Positions 24,059 to 34,760 of a DNA stretch of 64,000 bases are shown here, piece after piece. The position numbers and the translations under genes are program-made. This DNA comes from Streptomyces musisoli (GTDB taxonomy: Bacteria > Actinomycetota > Actinomycetes > Streptomycetales > Streptomycetaceae). The stretch covers positions 36,035-100,034 of the forward strand of contig NZ_JAERRH010000023.1 of assembly GCF_016741855.1 (NCBI RefSeq). Reading direction: 5' to 3'. The notes beneath the pieces were generated by a model. The model searched no databases. It was not told where the DNA came from and was given only the letters and a program-made list of their open reading frames with translations. Every line of letters starts with the position of its first letter. The stretch's first letter is position 1.

Positions 24059-26689
24059 GTGCACGATGACCAGAGCGGCGACAGTCCGGCACTCACCGAC
24101 CTGCGCAGGCGGCTGGAGGCCGGGCGGGCCCGCATGCGGCTGAGCAAGACGGATCTGGCCGGCCGCGCGGCGCTGGGCCGTACGACGGTGTCGGAGGCCT
24201 TCCAGATCGATGGGCCGGTGCCGTCGGCGGAGACGGTGGCGGCGCTGGCCCGTGCCTTGAGGCTGCCGGTCGGCGAGCTACTGGAGCTGCAGCGGGATGC
24301 GGCCGGGGGCGGTGAGCGGCCGGGGCCCGGCCGGTTGATCGGTGAGTGGGAGCCGCACGATCTGGAGGTCCATCCGGCCGGGCACAGCAGGGTCGTTGAC
24401 GGCTCGGGTGTGTCCGGGACACGGGCGCTGCCCGGGTACGTGCGGCGCGACCATGACCGGGTGCTTGACGAGGCGGTGAGGGATGTGGCGGTCGGCCGCA
24501 GCCGGATCGTGGTCCTGGTGGGCACCTCGTCGACTGGGAAGACCCGGGCGTGCTGGGAGGCCGTGCAGCCGCTCGCGGAGAGGGGGTGGCGGCTGTGGCA
24601 TCCCTTCGACCCGACCCGCGCCGAGGCCGCCTTGGAGGACCTGCACCGCGTTGGGCCGCGCACCGTGGTGTGGCTGAACGAGGCCCAGCACTACCTCGGT
24701 GACCGGGCGGCCGGTGAGCGGATCGCGGCGGCCGTGCACCATCTGCTGGTCACCCCGGAGCGCGGGCCGGTCCTCGTGCTGGGCACGCTCTGGCCCGAAT
24801 ACGCCCATCAGTACACGGCCCTGGCCACCCCGGGCGGGGAAGATCCGTACAGCCGGGCACGCGAACTCCTATCCGGCCGCACTCTGAGCATCCCGGATTC
24901 TTTCGACGCCCTGGCCCTGGCCGCGGCGGCCGTCCTCGCCGAGGGCGGGGACCGGCTGCTGGCCGACGCCCTCACCCGCACCCGCACCGACGGACGCATC
25001 CCCCAGGACCTGGCCGGTGCCCCCGAACTCCTCAACCGCTACCAGCGCGCAAGCCCGGCCGCCAAAGCGCTGCTGGAAGCGGCGATGGACGCCCGCCGCC
25101 TCGGCGTCGGCCTCCATCTCCCCCAGGCCTTCCTCACCGACGCCGCCCCCGACTACCTCAGCCAGAGCGACTACGACCAGCTGACCGACGACTGGGCCGA
25201 AGCCGCCTTCGCCGAACTCGCCGAACCAGTCCACGGCAGACAAGCCCCCCTGCGCCGTACCACCCCCCGCCCCCTACGACGCCCGCCCACTCCATCCACA
25301 GCTACGGCCCCGCCCTCCGCACAGCCGGCGGGGCCGGTGTTCCAGCTCGCCGACTACCTCGAACAACACGGCCGCACCACCCGCCGGTGGCTGTGCCCGC
25401 CCTCCTCGTTCTGGTACGCCGCCCACACCCGCCTGACCCGTCCTGATGACCTAGACAACCTCGCCCAGGCAGCCGAACGCCGGCACCGCCTGCAATGGGC
25501 CCACCATCTCCGACACCGCGCGGCCGACCACGGCGGCACCCGCGCCCTGTATCGCTTGGCCGAGGCCCGGGAGAAGGCCGGGGACCGGGAAGGCGCCGAA
25601 ACCCTGGCCCGGCAGGCCGCCGACCACGGGGACACCTACGCCTTGCTCTACCTGGCCCAGGCCCGGGAGAGGGCCGGGGACCGGCAAGGTGCTGAAACCC
25701 TCTACCGGCAGGCCGCCGACCACGGGGACACCGACGCCCTGGCCCGCCTGGCCGAAGCCCGGGAAAAGGCCGGGGACCAGGAAGGCGCCGAAACCCTGGC
25801 CCGGCAGGCCGCCGACCACGGTAAGACCAACGCCCTCGTCCACCTGGCCCTGCGGCGGGAGAAGGCCGGGGACCAGGAAGGCGCCGAAACCCTGGCCCGG
25901 CAGGCCGCCGACCAGGGCAACACCGAAGCCCTGGTCCGCCTGGCCGAAGCCCGGGAAAAGGCCGGGGACCAGGAAGGCGCCGAAACCCTGGCCCGGCAGG
26001 CCGCCGACCAGGGCAACACCGATGCCATGGCCCGCTTGGCCATGGTCCGGGTTGAGGCCGGGGACCGGAAAGGTGCCGAAACCCTGGCCCGGCAGGCCGC
26101 CGACCACGGCAACACCTACGCCTTGGGCTACCTGGCCCGGGAGAGGGCCGGGGACCGGGAAGGCGCTGAAACCCTCTACCGGCAGGCCGCCGACCACGGC
26201 GACACCGACGCCCTGTACCAACTGGCCATGCTGCGGGAGGAGACCGGGGACCGGGAAGGCGCGGGAATCCTCTACCGGCAGGCCGCCGACCACGGCGACG
26301 CCGACGCCCTGGCCCGCCTGGCTGAGGCCCAGGAGGAGGCCGGGGACTGGGAAGGCGCCGAAACCCTGGCCCGGCAGGCCGCCGACCACGGCAACACCTA
26401 CGCCCTCGTCCACCTGGCCCTGCGGCGGGAGGCAACCGGGGACCGGGAAGGCGCCGAAACCCTGGCCCGGCAGGCCGCCGACCACGGCAACACCTACGCC
26501 TTGTTCCACCTGGCCGCGGGCCGGGAGGAGGCCGGGGACCGGGAAGGCGCCGAAACCCTGGCCCGGCAGGGCGCCGACCTCGGCGACACCAACTACCCAT
26601 TCTACAGCGAAGCGGAGAGCAGAGTATTTCTAAGGCTGTGGCCGGACGGTCTGGACCCGGACGGTACGCCGACGCCCCGATGGCAGTAA
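24059..26689 (+). CDS. HTH / P-loop NTPase / TPR-like repeat protein, copy 2
   Basis: The 876-aa protein starts at GTG 24059 with GGGGG upstream. It has an N-terminal HTH (SKTDLAGRAALGRTTVSEAF, about residues 24-45), a P-loop NTPase with Walker A LVGTSSTGKTRACWEA near 155 and Walker-B-like VVWLNEAQHYLG, a Pro/Thr linker near 400-420, and eleven repeats of 32 residues (GDREGAETLARQAADHGDTY type), ending GLDPDGTPTPRW. It is a paralogue of the 649-aa protein with more than twice as many repeats. The repeats are TPR/Sel1-like in spacing. STAND-like switching with DNA binding is inference. Confidence 0.9.
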   Translation: MHDDQSGDSPALTDLRRRLEAGRARMRLSKTDLAGRAALGRTTVSEAFQIDGPVPSAETVAALARALRLPVGELLELQRDAAGGGERPGPGRLIGEWEPHDLEVHPAGHSRVVDGSGVSGTRALPGYVRRDHDRVLDEAVRDVAVGRSRIVVLVGTSSTGKTRACWEAVQPLAERGWRLWHPFDPTRAEAALEDLHRVGPRTVVWLNEAQHYLGDRAAGERIAAAVHHLLVTPERGPVLVLGTLWPEYAHQYTALATPGGEDPYSRARELLSGRTLSIPDSFDALALAAAAVLAEGGDRLLADALTRTRTDGRIPQDLAGAPELLNRYQRASPAAKALLEAAMDARRLGVGLHLPQAFLTDAAPDYLSQSDYDQLTDDWAEAAFAELAEPVHGRQAPLRRTTPRPLRRPPTPSTATAPPSAQPAGPVFQLADYLEQHGRTTRRWLCPPSSFWYAAHTRLTRPDDLDNLAQAAERRHRLQWAHHLRHRAADHGGTRALYRLAEAREKAGDREGAETLARQAADHGDTYALLYLAQARERAGDRQGAETLYRQAADHGDTDALARLAEAREKAGDQEGAETLARQAADHGKTNALVHLALRREKAGDQEGAETLARQAADQGNTEALVRLAEAREKAGDQEGAETLARQAADQGNTDAMARLAMVRVEAGDRKGAETLARQAADHGNTYALGYLARERAGDREGAETLYRQAADHGDTDALYQLAMLREETGDREGAGILYRQAADHGDADALARLAEAQEEAGDWEGAETLARQAADHGNTYALVHLALRREATGDREGAETLARQAADHGNTYALFHLAAGREEAGDREGAETLARQGADLGDTNYPFYSEAESRVFLRLWPDGLDPDGTPTPRWQ
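25510..26590 (+). repeat. Tandem 96-bp coding repeats
   Basis: The repeat domain is a DNA-level array of eleven units of about 96 bp, several nearly identical over GCCGAAACCCTGGCCCGGCA. One unit (near 26120) is shortened by a few codons without breaking frame. Confidence 0.85.
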
Positions 26690-26911
26690 TCCACACGCTA
26701 GCGGCCACGACGGGGCACCTGCCGTCGGTGGCCGCACCGGAAGCGCGAGAAGCCCGTGAGGGATCTCGCACTCCGCTCGCCCCGCGCAGGGTTGGGAGGC
26801 CCACGCTGAGGGGGCGCATCTTGACCGCGGTGAGGCCCGCGACGGCGGGCAGGCTGGTTCGTCCTGGGTGCAGTGAGCGGGGCGCGGCCGAGACCGTCCA
26901 TGTGACCGGGT

Positions 26912-27298
26912 CTATCCGAGCCAGACGATGTCCAGGACGGACAGGTGGTGCAGCGATCGGTTGATCCAGTAGATGACGGACAGCTGGCCGGCGGAGGCGA
27001 TGCGCACGTCTTCGCCGTCCGGGTCGCCGGTGTCCCACTGGGTGAAGCCCCACGGGTTGGCGGCGGCGTCCAGGAGGTCCCAGCCGGTCTGCTGGGCGTG
27101 CTCGGGCAGGGCGGCGAGGGAGTACGTGCGGCGGGACTCTTCCAGGGCCGTGGCCCATTCCTGTTCGAAGGCCGGAACCCACCGTGTGGCCCGGCGGTCG
27201 GCGCGCAGCTGCGCGAGCAGTTCGGCCGGGGCCTCAGCGGCCGGTGCGGGTGCGGGCGTGTGTGGGGGGATGGGAGCGTGGTCGGGCTGCGCGCTCAT
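26912..27298 (-). CDS. DUF6247-like / RelE-like toxin fusion
   Basis: The start is ATG 27298 with GGGAGG nine bases upstream, giving 128 aa. The N-terminal half matches DUF6247 antitoxin-like proteins (FEQEWATALEESRRTYSLA). At about residue 70 the sequence switches to a pattern of small RelE-like toxins: HAQQTGWDLLDAAANPWG, then GQLSVIYWINRSLHHLSVLD. Normally these are separate adjacent genes. An in-frame deletion has probably fused antitoxin and toxin, or the protein is a natural fusion. Family names are from recognition. Confidence 0.6.
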   Translation of the reverse strand: MSAQPDHAPIPPHTPAPAPAAEAPAELLAQLRADRRATRWVPAFEQEWATALEESRRTYSLAALPEHAQQTGWDLLDAAANPWGFTQWDTGDPDGEDVRIASAGQLSVIYWINRSLHHLSVLDIVWLG

Positions 27299-27685
27299 CG
27301 GCTGGTCCTCCCGGCGGGTCGTACCGCAACGGTACGCGCGCCGCGAGGCCAGGGGGACGGACATGCGGCGATCGCCTCCTACCGGGCCAGGGTGCGGGCG
27401 AGGTGGCGCAGTTGCTCGTCTTGGCGGTTGTAGGTGGCGGAGTCCGGCCGTGGCGCAGTCCCGGTCGTCCGGGGTGCGGTGAGGACCGGTCGGCGGAACG
27501 GGCGAGGGGCGAGCGCGTCGAGGCAGACGTTGCCCGCGCCGTAACACCGCCCTGCCCGACCGCGAGCACCACGAACTGACCGCCTGGCTGCCGCTCGCCG
27601 CGTTCGTGATGCTGTCCAAACAAAGCCCGGGCTTCCGCTTCGCTTCAGCCCGGGCCGACGGTCCGCTGCGCTCCCCGCCTGGGGA

Positions 27686-27853
27686 TCAGCGTCTGCGGGC
27701 CCAGCCGGAACCGATTCCGGCCACATGCAAGGCCAGAGCCGTCAGCCCCAGCAGCATGACGTTCGTCGAAGAAAACGCATCGTTGGTACTGATGTCAGCC
27801 GCGTTGATCAAAAACGCAAAGAAGAACAGCACCGCAGCGACTATGCCAAGCAT
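27686..27853 (-). CDS. Small two-helix membrane protein
   Basis: This 55-aa protein starts at ATG 27853 with AGAGGAG seven bases upstream. It has helices GIVAAVLFFFAFLINAA and VMLLGLTALALHVAGI and ends in WARRR. A clean ribosome site and membrane topology support it as real. Function unknown. Confidence 0.75.
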   Translation of the reverse strand: MLGIVAAVLFFFAFLINAADISTNDAFSSTNVMLLGLTALALHVAGIGSGWARRR

Positions 27854-27942
27854 GACGAGCTCCTCTCACAAGGCGGTGAAACCCGTATGCCCGGCTATCG
27901 CTCGCGCAGACGCCGGGATGCCCGGGCCACGCTCGCGGTGAG

Positions 27943-28236
27943 TCAGGCATGCGCGTGGTGCGGCCCGGCCGCCCGCCGCGGCGCGGCGTGGTGCGCAGGG
28001 ACGGCCGAGCCTGTGCTCTGAAGGCGCTGAAGCCACAGGGAAGCCGTGAGCAGGAGGCCGGTGAAGATGGCCAGGAGGAGGACGGAGACCCACATCTGCC
28101 GGCTCTCGGGAGACTGCCAGCCGGTCCAGGCCGTCGATGCCGCCCACATCAGGGCGCCCACCGCGTAGAAGGTGCGGACCCGGCGCAGCTGCCGCACGGC
28201 CCGCAGGGACATGATGCGATCAGTCGTGGATGCCAT
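27943..28236 (-). CDS. Membrane protein with two helices
   Basis: About 97 aa from ATG 28236. The N-terminus is basic (MSLRAVRQLRRVRTFY), followed by FYAVGALMWAASTAWTGW and VSVLLLAIFTGLLLTASLWL as membrane helices, and a His/Arg/Pro tail. A longer frame would overlap the zinc-ribbon gene. No family assigned. It is likely co-transcribed with the zinc-ribbon gene 61 bases upstream. Confidence 0.65.
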   Translation of the reverse strand: MASTTDRIMSLRAVRQLRRVRTFYAVGALMWAASTAWTGWQSPESRQMWVSVLLLAIFTGLLLTASLWLQRLQSTGSAVPAHHAAPRRAAGPHHAHA

Positions 28237-28297
28237 GCCGGCCCGGGTACCCCGCTGCAGGCGGTTCAGCAGACCGGGTTTGCTTCTGCGGATTCGT

Positions 28298-28492
28298 TCA
28301 CTTTTCCTCTTGCTGCTGGGCGCGCCCCTCGAAGTCGCGTCGTACTGCTGCGCCTTGGTCTTCCACCAGCCCTGCACCGTCGGGGAGGTCCAGGACGGCG
28401 CCGCAGTGGCTGCACAGTTTCCCGTCTTCGGCGGGCGTGCCGCAGGCCTTGCAGAACCGGTTGCCTTTGTTGTTCTCGGTCTTCGGTGTCAT
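28298..28492 (-). CDS. Zinc-ribbon small protein
   Basis: The 64-aa protein starts at ATG 28492 behind GGGGAG. It has CKACG and CSHCG, a four-Cys zinc ribbon, in residues 12-32. The rest is acidic and ends in Glu/Gln-rich sequence. It may be a small regulatory or scaffold protein. Confidence 0.7.
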   Translation of the reverse strand: MTPKTENNKGNRFCKACGTPAEDGKLCSHCGAVLDLPDGAGLVEDQGAAVRRDFEGRAQQQEEK

Positions 28493-28533
28493 GACTCTCC
28501 CCAGGCTGGTGGGATGTGATGGGTGCGGAGTAC

Positions 28534-28641
28534 CCACACCACGTCCCTGCCGATCACCGCAGTACGAGAAGCGGATGACTCACCACGTTCGCCCGGGCCG
28601 CCGTCCCGCAGCAGTCCACGACCGGCGGCGCGCCAGAGAGA
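28534..28641 (+). repeat. 108-bp inverted repeat, arm 2
   Basis: Exact reverse complement of 11641-11748, 16.8 kb away. This arm includes the first codons of the plus-strand frame starting at 28575. Confidence 0.9.
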
Positions 28642-29057
28642 AGCGGGGTGGGCGGCGGTGCGCGCTTTTGGCCTGCGCAGGCGGCACGGCCTTCGTCGAG
28701 CGCCTCAACGATGCCGATGTCCTGTCGGTCCCGGGCGCGCACTGGTCCGATCTGAGCCAGTTGTGGATCTGGCTGCCCCCGCACACGCGTCCGGCTGCCC
28801 TGGACGGCCTGGGTGCCGGGGCCGGCCTCACGAGGGTGGTCGAAGCCGTCGAAGCTGCCCACCCGGACCTGCGGGAGCGGTTCCGTACCCAGCTGGCCGA
28901 AGAGTTGGAGCAGGACCCGGACGAGGATGGCCGGGACTCCAGCTCCCGGCCGGCCGCCGCGATGACGGTGCGCCCGGACAGGCGGCCGACAGCCGGCGTC
29001 AACCGGCCGGTCCACCGACCGGCGGACACACACCAGCCACCCCAAAGGCTGAAATGA
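28575..29057 (+). CDS. Hypothetical protein, possibly a chimera
   Basis: The frame runs from ATG 28575 for 160 aa. The first 22 codons come from the 108-bp repeat and are Arg-rich. From about residue 35 it has natural protein character: GTAFVERLNDADVLSVPGAH, then DLSQLWIWLPPHTRPAALDG and RFRTQLAEELEQDPDEDGRD. The original N-terminus may have been replaced when the repeat inserted. Family unknown. Confidence 0.45.
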   Translation: MTHHVRPGRRPAAVHDRRRAREKRGGRRCALLACAGGTAFVERLNDADVLSVPGAHWSDLSQLWIWLPPHTRPAALDGLGAGAGLTRVVEAVEAAHPDLRERFRTQLAEELEQDPDEDGRDSSSRPAAAMTVRPDRRPTAGVNRPVHRPADTHQPPQRLK

Positions 29058-29120
29058 AAACACGCAGTCGCCGGACAGGACCTGCATCCGCCCACAACTT
29101 GGAAAACACGAGGTTCTCTC

Positions 29121-29351
29121 ATGATCAACGCTCGACGTCACATGGCCCGCCTCGCCGGCATCTCCTGCATCGCCGCCCTCGCCGCCGGAACGATCGGCGT
29201 GGCCAGCGCTGAAGCCGCACCCATGGTGCAGCACCAGGCGGCCGCATACTCCACCAGCCATAACGGGAACACGCAGGGAGGCGCGCAGGGCGACGGCCAA
29301 GGCAACACCCAGGGAGGCGGCAGCAGCTCGATGGGCCCCATGGGCGGCTAA
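29121..29351 (+). CDS. Secreted small Gly-rich protein
   Basis: The 76-aa protein starts at ATG 29121 and has a signal peptide (basic start, core LAGISCIAALAAGTIGVASA, AEA-AP cleavage site near residue 33). The mature part is low-complexity Gly/Gln/Asn (GNTQGGAQGDGQGN), ending MGPMGG. It would be exported. Function unknown. Confidence 0.75.
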   Translation: MINARRHMARLAGISCIAALAAGTIGVASAEAAPMVQHQAAAYSTSHNGNTQGGAQGDGQGNTQGGGSSSMGPMGG

Positions 29352-29379
29352 ACCACCACCAAAACCAACCCACCCAGTC

Positions 29380-29720
29380 CCGCGGAAAGCGGCAGATGAG
29401 GAGGGCCGCGATCGGGGCGGTCGGCGGCAGCGTTGAGGCCGCGGAGGACGTCCTGGGCGAACCCGGCGGGGGTGTCGGCCCACAGGGCATACGGGGTGCC
29501 GTGGCTCAGGTACGACAGGACCATAAGGTCCTGCCGCCGCCGACCGGCGCGCCACCCTCGCGACCCTTGACGACGACATCCTGTGCGCCGCGGCCAGGTG
29601 CTCGAGCTGGTCCAGGCGGACGAGCCAGCCGGGGACCGCGGACGTTCGGGTGCACAGGCCGGAGTCGACGATGTTCCGGGCGCGGGCCGCGAGGCCGCGA
29701 TCCGAGGGCGGGGGTGTGCT
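29380..29720 (-). pseudogene. Frameshifted gene fragment, unidentified
   Basis: Two minus-strand frames hold natural coding text: TSAVPGWLVRLDQLEHLAAA, then RQDLMVLSYLSHGTPYALWA and FAQDVLRGLNAA. A frameshift lies near 29550. No start is visible. I do not recognise the family. Confidence 0.4.
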
Positions 29721-30134
29721 GCATTCGGAACTATGGCCGCGGACCGCACGAACCGGTACGCCTAGCGTCGCGCGGTGTCGTTGCAGCGTGCACCCGTACG
29801 TAGATCCGATGCGTCATCTGCATACCTGGCCGCGGTTGCTTCACCCAGTGACGCGGGAAAGTGCCAGCCGCTGGGAGCGACAGGTGATAGGCCTTTCCTC
29901 CCCTTAGCCGCTGGCGCTGGCCCGTTGCGGCTGGCCGTCTCCACGGCGTTCTCGCTCGCAGCATTCGCTGCAGATTCGGTGCAGGAACGGCCGCTACTTG
30001 GACGAGGAGGTCCCCCTCCGACAGAGGCCTAGACACCCCCGCTGATCAGGGGAAACGCGTGTTGAAGGCGGCGGCGCGGACGTGCCAGGGTGCTCGCCGG
30101 GCGCACTCGGCGCCCTCGAGTAAGGGGGGAAGCC

Positions 30135-30224
30135 ATCATTGCGGCCGTCATCACTGCGGCGGGCGTCATCGTTGCCGCGGTGATCACCACGCGGCGTAAG
30201 GGATCGGGGGAGGATGCACCGTGA
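30135..30224 (+). CDS. Possible 29-aa membrane peptide
   Basis: AAGGGGGGAAGCC precedes an open frame encoding IAAVITAAGVIVAAVITTRR and an acidic tail, ending at TGA 30224. The start would be ATC or ATT, which is rare, so the gene may have lost its ATG or GTG. Tentative. Confidence 0.25.
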   Translation: MIAAVITAAGVIVAAVITTRRKGSGEDAP

Positions 30225-30270
30225 GGTGACGTGACGCGAAGGCGCAGCTCTGGGCGTGTCACGTCACCTC
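30223..30270. repeat. 13-bp perfect inverted repeat
   Basis: GAGGTGACGTGAC (30223-30235) and GTCACGTCACCTC (30258-30270) are separated by 22 bases. It could be a transcription terminator for the upstream small frame or a protein binding site. Confidence 0.7.
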
Positions 30271-30299
30271 GTGGAGAGGCGACCGAGCCCGGCGGGCCG

Positions 30300-30570
30300 C
30301 AGGTGCCGGTTTGCGTCGAGATACGACCGGGGCGCCTGCAGTCCTCGAGGAGCTGCTTCGCCGCGTCCAGTACCGCGGTGCTGCTCTCCAGCGCGACCCG
30401 CCCCAGGTGCCCCTCGAGGAGCTGCAGGCCCGCTCACCGTGGCGAGCGGCCGCCGTGGGCAGAGCGGGCCACAGCGCGGCCGTGGCGGCAATCTCGTCCG
30501 CGATCGTGGCGAACTCGGGGGCGTGCGTCCAGTCCGTCCCGCCACCCGAATCGACACGTCGCCGACACGA
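30300..30570 (-). pseudogene. Frameshifted fragment upstream of tap
   Basis: The minus strand encodes EFATIADEIAATAALWPALP in one frame and QLLEGHLGRVALESSTAVLD, then AAKQLLEDCRR, in another. A frameshift lies near 30425-30440. Start and end are missing. Family unknown. Confidence 0.4.
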
Positions 30571-30705
30571 ACAGTCCCCGCGTCCCCGGGCGGCGCAGGT
30601 GCCGTACGAGCCGGTTCACCGCGTCCGCCTGATCGGGAAAGAGCCGGCCCACTCGGAGCGGCCGGAGGCCTTCACGGACACTACACCCCCCCCCGAACGC
30701 CGTCC

Positions 30706-30738
30706 GTACGTAGAAAGTACGCGATATGTACGCCGTAG
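30706..30738. promoter_or_regulatory. Three GTAC motifs at 11-bp spacing, upstream of tap
   Basis: GTAC at 30706, 30717 and 30728, starting 71 bases before the tap ATG. In reverse complement it matches the array at 10627. The site likely overlaps the tap promoter and could be bound by Tap's HTH or an element repressor. Confidence 0.5.
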
Positions 30739-30776
30739 GACCCGTTCCACGGGTAGGATGAGGGTGGAGGTGTCCC

Positions 30777-33071
<2,295 letters not shown>

Positions 33072-33083
33072 GGGAATCGCGGC

Positions 33084-33641
33084 ATGGTCACGGTCGGGGA
33101 AGGACTCGACAAAGCGGTGCAGGGCGCGTTCACCCGCCCGATCCCGAAGACCGCCGGGGCACAGATGCGCTACCTGGTCCGCCAGCACCAGCGCAGCACC
33201 CGGCGGGTGGCCGAGCTGCTCGGCATCAGCCAGCGCACCGTCAAACGGTACGTGAAGAACCAGATCAAAACCCCCCGGCCCCAGCTCGCCGACCGCCTTG
33301 AACGCGAGGTCCGCGTGCGCTGGCAGCCGCAAGTCAGGGCCAAGGCCAAGCAGACCGCGGCCACCACCGGCGGCATCATGATCGATGTCCAGGGCCGCTT
33401 CGGCTACACCGCCGCCCCCGGCAGCACCGACGACGCCCGCGTCCGCCACCTCACCCTCGCCCTGCCGCCACAGCACGCCGCCCGCCTCTTCACGGCCCGG
33501 GAGGCAGGTGCCACCGAGGACCAGCTCCGCCAGATTGCCGCCGAGGCCCTGGGCGAGGTCTACTTCCGCGACAACGGCCACCGCGCCCACGGCCTCGAAG
33601 TCGAACTCACCGACCTGATCGACCTCGAGTTCGAGCTGTAG
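33084..33641 (+). CDS. tpg: Telomere terminal protein Tpg
   Basis: The 185-aa protein starts at ATG 33084. It matches Tpg from end to end: KAVQGAFTRPIPKTAGAQMR at the N-terminus, an HTH (RVAELLGISQRTVKRYVKNQ), TTGGIMIDVQGRFGYTAAPG in the middle and a C-terminal EALGEVYFRDNGHRAHGLEV. Tpg becomes covalently bound to the 5' ends of linear Streptomyces replicons and primes synthesis of the terminal gap. Length equals known Tpg (about 184 aa). It forms an operon with tap. Confidence 0.93.
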   Translation: MVTVGEGLDKAVQGAFTRPIPKTAGAQMRYLVRQHQRSTRRVAELLGISQRTVKRYVKNQIKTPRPQLADRLEREVRVRWQPQVRAKAKQTAATTGGIMIDVQGRFGYTAAPGSTDDARVRHLTLALPPQHAARLFTAREAGATEDQLRQIAAEALGEVYFRDNGHRAHGLEVELTDLIDLEFEL

Positions 33642-33905
33642 CCCGGGCCGTCACGCCACCGCGCCAAACGGTGAGCGGCAGCGGCGCCTCGTCGGACCGC
33701 GCCCAAGGGCCGGCCGTTGCACCTTTCCACCCCGCCGAGCGCTGAGGGCTGTTCGCCGCTCCACGGCCAGGACGACGAGCCGGCCGCGGATTCGGCGGCG
33801 CGTGCCGACCGTCTCGGCTGACCTCGCACGGCTTTCGCCCATCAGCCCCGGCGGGCCTCGCTAGGGTGCCGCAAGACAACGGACCACGCTGCCGAGGGGA
33901 CCATC

Positions 33906-34211
33906 GTGGACATCGCCGAGGCGCAGAGGCTCGCCTGGGAGAACAAGCTCAGCAAAGGGTTCAACACCACAGACGTGCCGATGGAGTTCGGGCTCCTGAC
34001 GGCGGAGGTCGGTGAAGCTTTCACGGCTTGGCGCAAGCAGCTTCCCGACCGGGGCGAAGAGCTGGCCGACGTGTTCCTGTACCTGGTGGGGCTTGCCCAG
34101 ATGCAGGGCGTGGACCTGGCTGAGGAAGTCGCGCGCAAGATCGAGAAGAATGCACGCCGTACCTACACCCCGGGGGCCAACGGCACTCTCCTGCGGACCG
34201 GGGAAGAATAG
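33906..34211 (+). CDS. MazG-like nucleotide pyrophosphohydrolase
   Basis: The 101-aa protein starts at GTG 33906 with GAGGGG upstream. It has the MazG signature: EFGLLTAEVGEAFTAWRK with two acidic residues, and ELADVFLYLVGLAQMQGVDL with E-x2-D. These coordinate magnesium for hydrolysis of noncanonical or excess NTPs. The single-domain length fits small MazG-like proteins. It stands alone, 264 bases after tpg. Confidence 0.85.
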   Translation: MDIAEAQRLAWENKLSKGFNTTDVPMEFGLLTAEVGEAFTAWRKQLPDRGEELADVFLYLVGLAQMQGVDLAEEVARKIEKNARRTYTPGANGTLLRTGEE

Positions 34212-34528
34212 GCCGGGCGGCTCCCTGTGCCGGTCCGCGTGCGTACCGGTTCCGCGTGGGCGGTCAGACGGTGCCCCATGCGCTGGCGCGGGCCGGCCTG
34301 CTGTCGCAAATCCGCGTCTTGGCCAACAAGCTCTGCAGCCGGGCGGGCATGTCAGCGCCTGGGGTGGTGCGCGGCGGCGCTGGTGGCTAGGGCGCGGTGT
34401 GCGCCGCGTTGCACGTCTGTGCCCGCGGTGCGGACATTTGCCCTGGCTGCGCAGGTGGGCGCCGGGTCATGATGGGGCGCCGTGCCCGGCCGGGGCGGGG
34501 CCGTGGCGGTCAGGCGTGAGGAGAGCTG
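34212..34528. other. No supported gene
   Basis: Frames are open but composition is noncoding; no repeat or RNA signal is seen. Confidence 0.35.
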
Positions 34529-34760
34529 TGGCAGCAGGGGCGTTACGGACCGTGCCGCTGGCTGGGGAGCTGACCGCGTCGCTGATCAACCGGGCCGCGG
34601 ACCGCTACGGTCTGCCGGCCGCGGGCGTGCTGCGGCTGTGGACGTGACGTAACTCCCCCGTGCGGCACGAGGGCGGGGGTGTGCGCGCCGATGCGGAGGT
34701 CGTCCTCAACGAGGCCGGGCGGGGTGTGTTCGCCGAGCTGTGCGGGATGGGGCAGACCGG
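34529..34760 (+). pseudogene. TniQ-like N-terminal fragment
   Basis: GTG 34529 begins TVPLAGELTASLINRAADRY, like the TniQ-family N-terminus in Streptomyces. The frame stops after VLRLWT. A neighbouring frame continues with GVRADAEVVLNEAGRGVFAE, which belongs to the same protein. A frameshift lies at about 34645, and the rest of the gene is missing. TniQ proteins act in transposon target choice, but many Streptomyces relatives stand alone. Confidence 0.5.

Noticed and set aside
25510..26590. CRISPR-like array
   Set aside because: Repeats are contiguous 96-bp coding units with no spacers.
25302..27182. 626-aa minus-strand frame antisense to the repeat protein
   Set aside because: It is Pro/Gly/Arg-rich and mirrors the 96-bp repeats of the real plus-strand gene; no start or domain.
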